Shown piece by piece: positions 62,853 to 64,000 of a stretch of 64,000 nucleotides of DNA. How positions within the stretch are numbered: the first letter of the stretch is position 1; the number at the start of each line of letters is the position of its first letter. The DNA lies in contig CM061240.1 of assembly GCA_030848705.1 (NCBI GenBank), positions 24,509,001 to 24,573,000 of the forward strand, in the 5' to 3' direction. The notes beneath the pieces are model-generated. The model ran no database searches, was not told where the DNA came from, and saw only the letters and a list, made by a program, of their open reading frames with translations. The DNA is from Heracleum sosnowskyi. Its lineage: Eukaryota; Streptophyta; Magnoliopsida; Apiales; Apiaceae. Both the position numbers and the translations under genes were made by a program.

Positions 62853-64000
62853 GTCCTCCTCCTAAACACGGCCCTTCTTCTGGAATGCTGGTTATCATAC
62901 ACACACTTTGCAGTTTGCACACATAATCATCTACAACTGGAGTTAATCAAAAGTGAATTTTAGTCTTTGCTAGGTCAATAAACTCCCCTATCATGTATGG
63001 TAGTAGGGAACTCAGTAGTTCAAATATCATTTCTCATTTAATTTCTAGGTACGGGGGGATTCTTGACTTGTATACCCTCATAATTTTGATTAACGTTGTG
63101 TCCCATTCCGAACATTTTCATATCAATTCTATTTATTCTGTGTCTTCTGGTGAGGAGGTAAGTGTTAGACTTTTGAACACTCGTGTTGTTGAAGAATCGC
63201 AACCGCCAAATTTAATCCCCAGTAAGTTACTGTTAAAAATGTGAGAAATGACCCTTTTACTCACGTTTTGAGGTTAAAATGCCCAAAATATCACAATTCA
63301 ATAAATTAGTCCTTACTATCATTCTTTAACGCAACTATTACTTGCGTTATTCTTTTTTCAGAAACACTGTTTTCTGTCGGGCGAGCAGCTACTGGGCCTG
63401 ATGGGTTGTTATTGGCCCAATTTTCCTTTTACCAGTCACGCCTAGATTGCGTTTCCCTTTTTTCAATTTTTTTGATTTTGAAAACACGCATTTTCAAGTT
63501 GCGTTGTCAGCTTATTTTATATTATTTTTTTAAGAAACGCACTCTAAATTTGCATTTTCTAAAAATGCATGTTAAAATTGCATCTTAATGTGATATAAAG
63601 GCCCATTTTTCAGAATTGTGATATTTTGAACCATTTTTATTCCAAAATGTGATAGAAAGGGCCATTATGGTTGATATAGGTACAGAAATGAGGTTGACTT
63701 CCGGAAATTTCCTAAATAAATATATATAATATTTTAGTATAAATTTTTAATGACAAATTTATAATTATATATAATATTTTAAAATTACAATAACACCCTT
63801 TTATTAAAATCTGAGATTTGAGTATAAATTCATAGAAATTATGTATGTCGACCTTAGAATCCTCAATCTCACGTCTCACATAAGTATTTAAAATAATAGA
63901 AATTTGAAGTAAAATAAAAATGATAAGTGTGGGGTGGGAGTCGGGTATAGGGTTCGAAGAGGTCCCTGGCCTCCCCCTAATATTGAGATTACATATTTTG
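62853..64000. other. Non-coding, no feature supported
   Basis: A 63-residue plus-strand stretch at about 63050-63240 is open, but it matches no family I know. The rest is AT-rich, with short AAACGCA/TGCGTT-type words at 63480-63580. Nothing else is visible. Confidence 0.4.

Overview
The window is nuclear DNA of a flowering plant, most likely a eudicot (possibly an asterid; this is an inference from the repeat and gene families, not proven). Evidence: AT-rich sequence, GT-AG introns, plant-only gene families (R2R3-MYB, phytosulfokine-receptor-like LRR kinase, B-type cyclin, LRR-VIII-2 receptor kinase) and plant transposon lineages (Tat-type Gypsy with a second RNase H, Sirevirus-like and RE-like Copia, CACTA, Helitron, LARD-like element). 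I see no intact ordinary host gene; the host genes present are broken or incomplete.

Layout. 1-1510: 5' end of a Copia element on the minus strand (gag-protease and one LTR) lying in intron 2 of an R2R3-MYB. 1546-3277: a patchwork of MYB exons 1-2, a PSKR-like LRR receptor piece and a kinesin-like scrap. 3278-5640: AT-rich, non-coding. 5645-6536: pseudogene copy A of an LRR receptor kinase, then a 785-bp tandem repeat to 8369. 8370-22172: a B-type cyclin pseudogene split in its 5' UTR by a complete Gypsy/Tat element (9155-19430) and followed by unidentified exon-like fragments. 22173-23734: a solo LTR. 23740-24309: the right end of a CACTA element. 24556-32032 (minus): LRR receptor kinase copy B, exons 1-6 with clean splice sites; its introns hold a Helitron, a LINE scrap and a nearly intact Copia (26590-31782). 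32109-32613: second Helitron. 32649-61778: a non-autonomous CACTA that hosts a nest of other elements. 61779-64000: non-coding, with a worn Helitron relic.

The nest at 32649-61778 can be resolved almost base by base. The outer CACTA holds a rearranged Gypsy/Tat copy (34539-42410, duplication gcctc) and a LARD-like LTR element (42973-61051, duplication cccta). The left LTR of the LARD is split by an inner CACTA (43319-58476, duplication caa). That CACTA is in turn split by a Sirevirus-like Copia (44293-56144, duplication tggtt). The Copia LTRs differ at about one position in 495, so it is the youngest layer.

The most interesting coding content belongs to the transposons. The Gypsy at 9155-19430 carries, besides its gag-pol polyprotein, an opposite-strand two-intron gene with its own TATA box (10781-12898) encoding about 565 residues. 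The Sirevirus-like Copia carries an extra 1202-residue ORF after pol.
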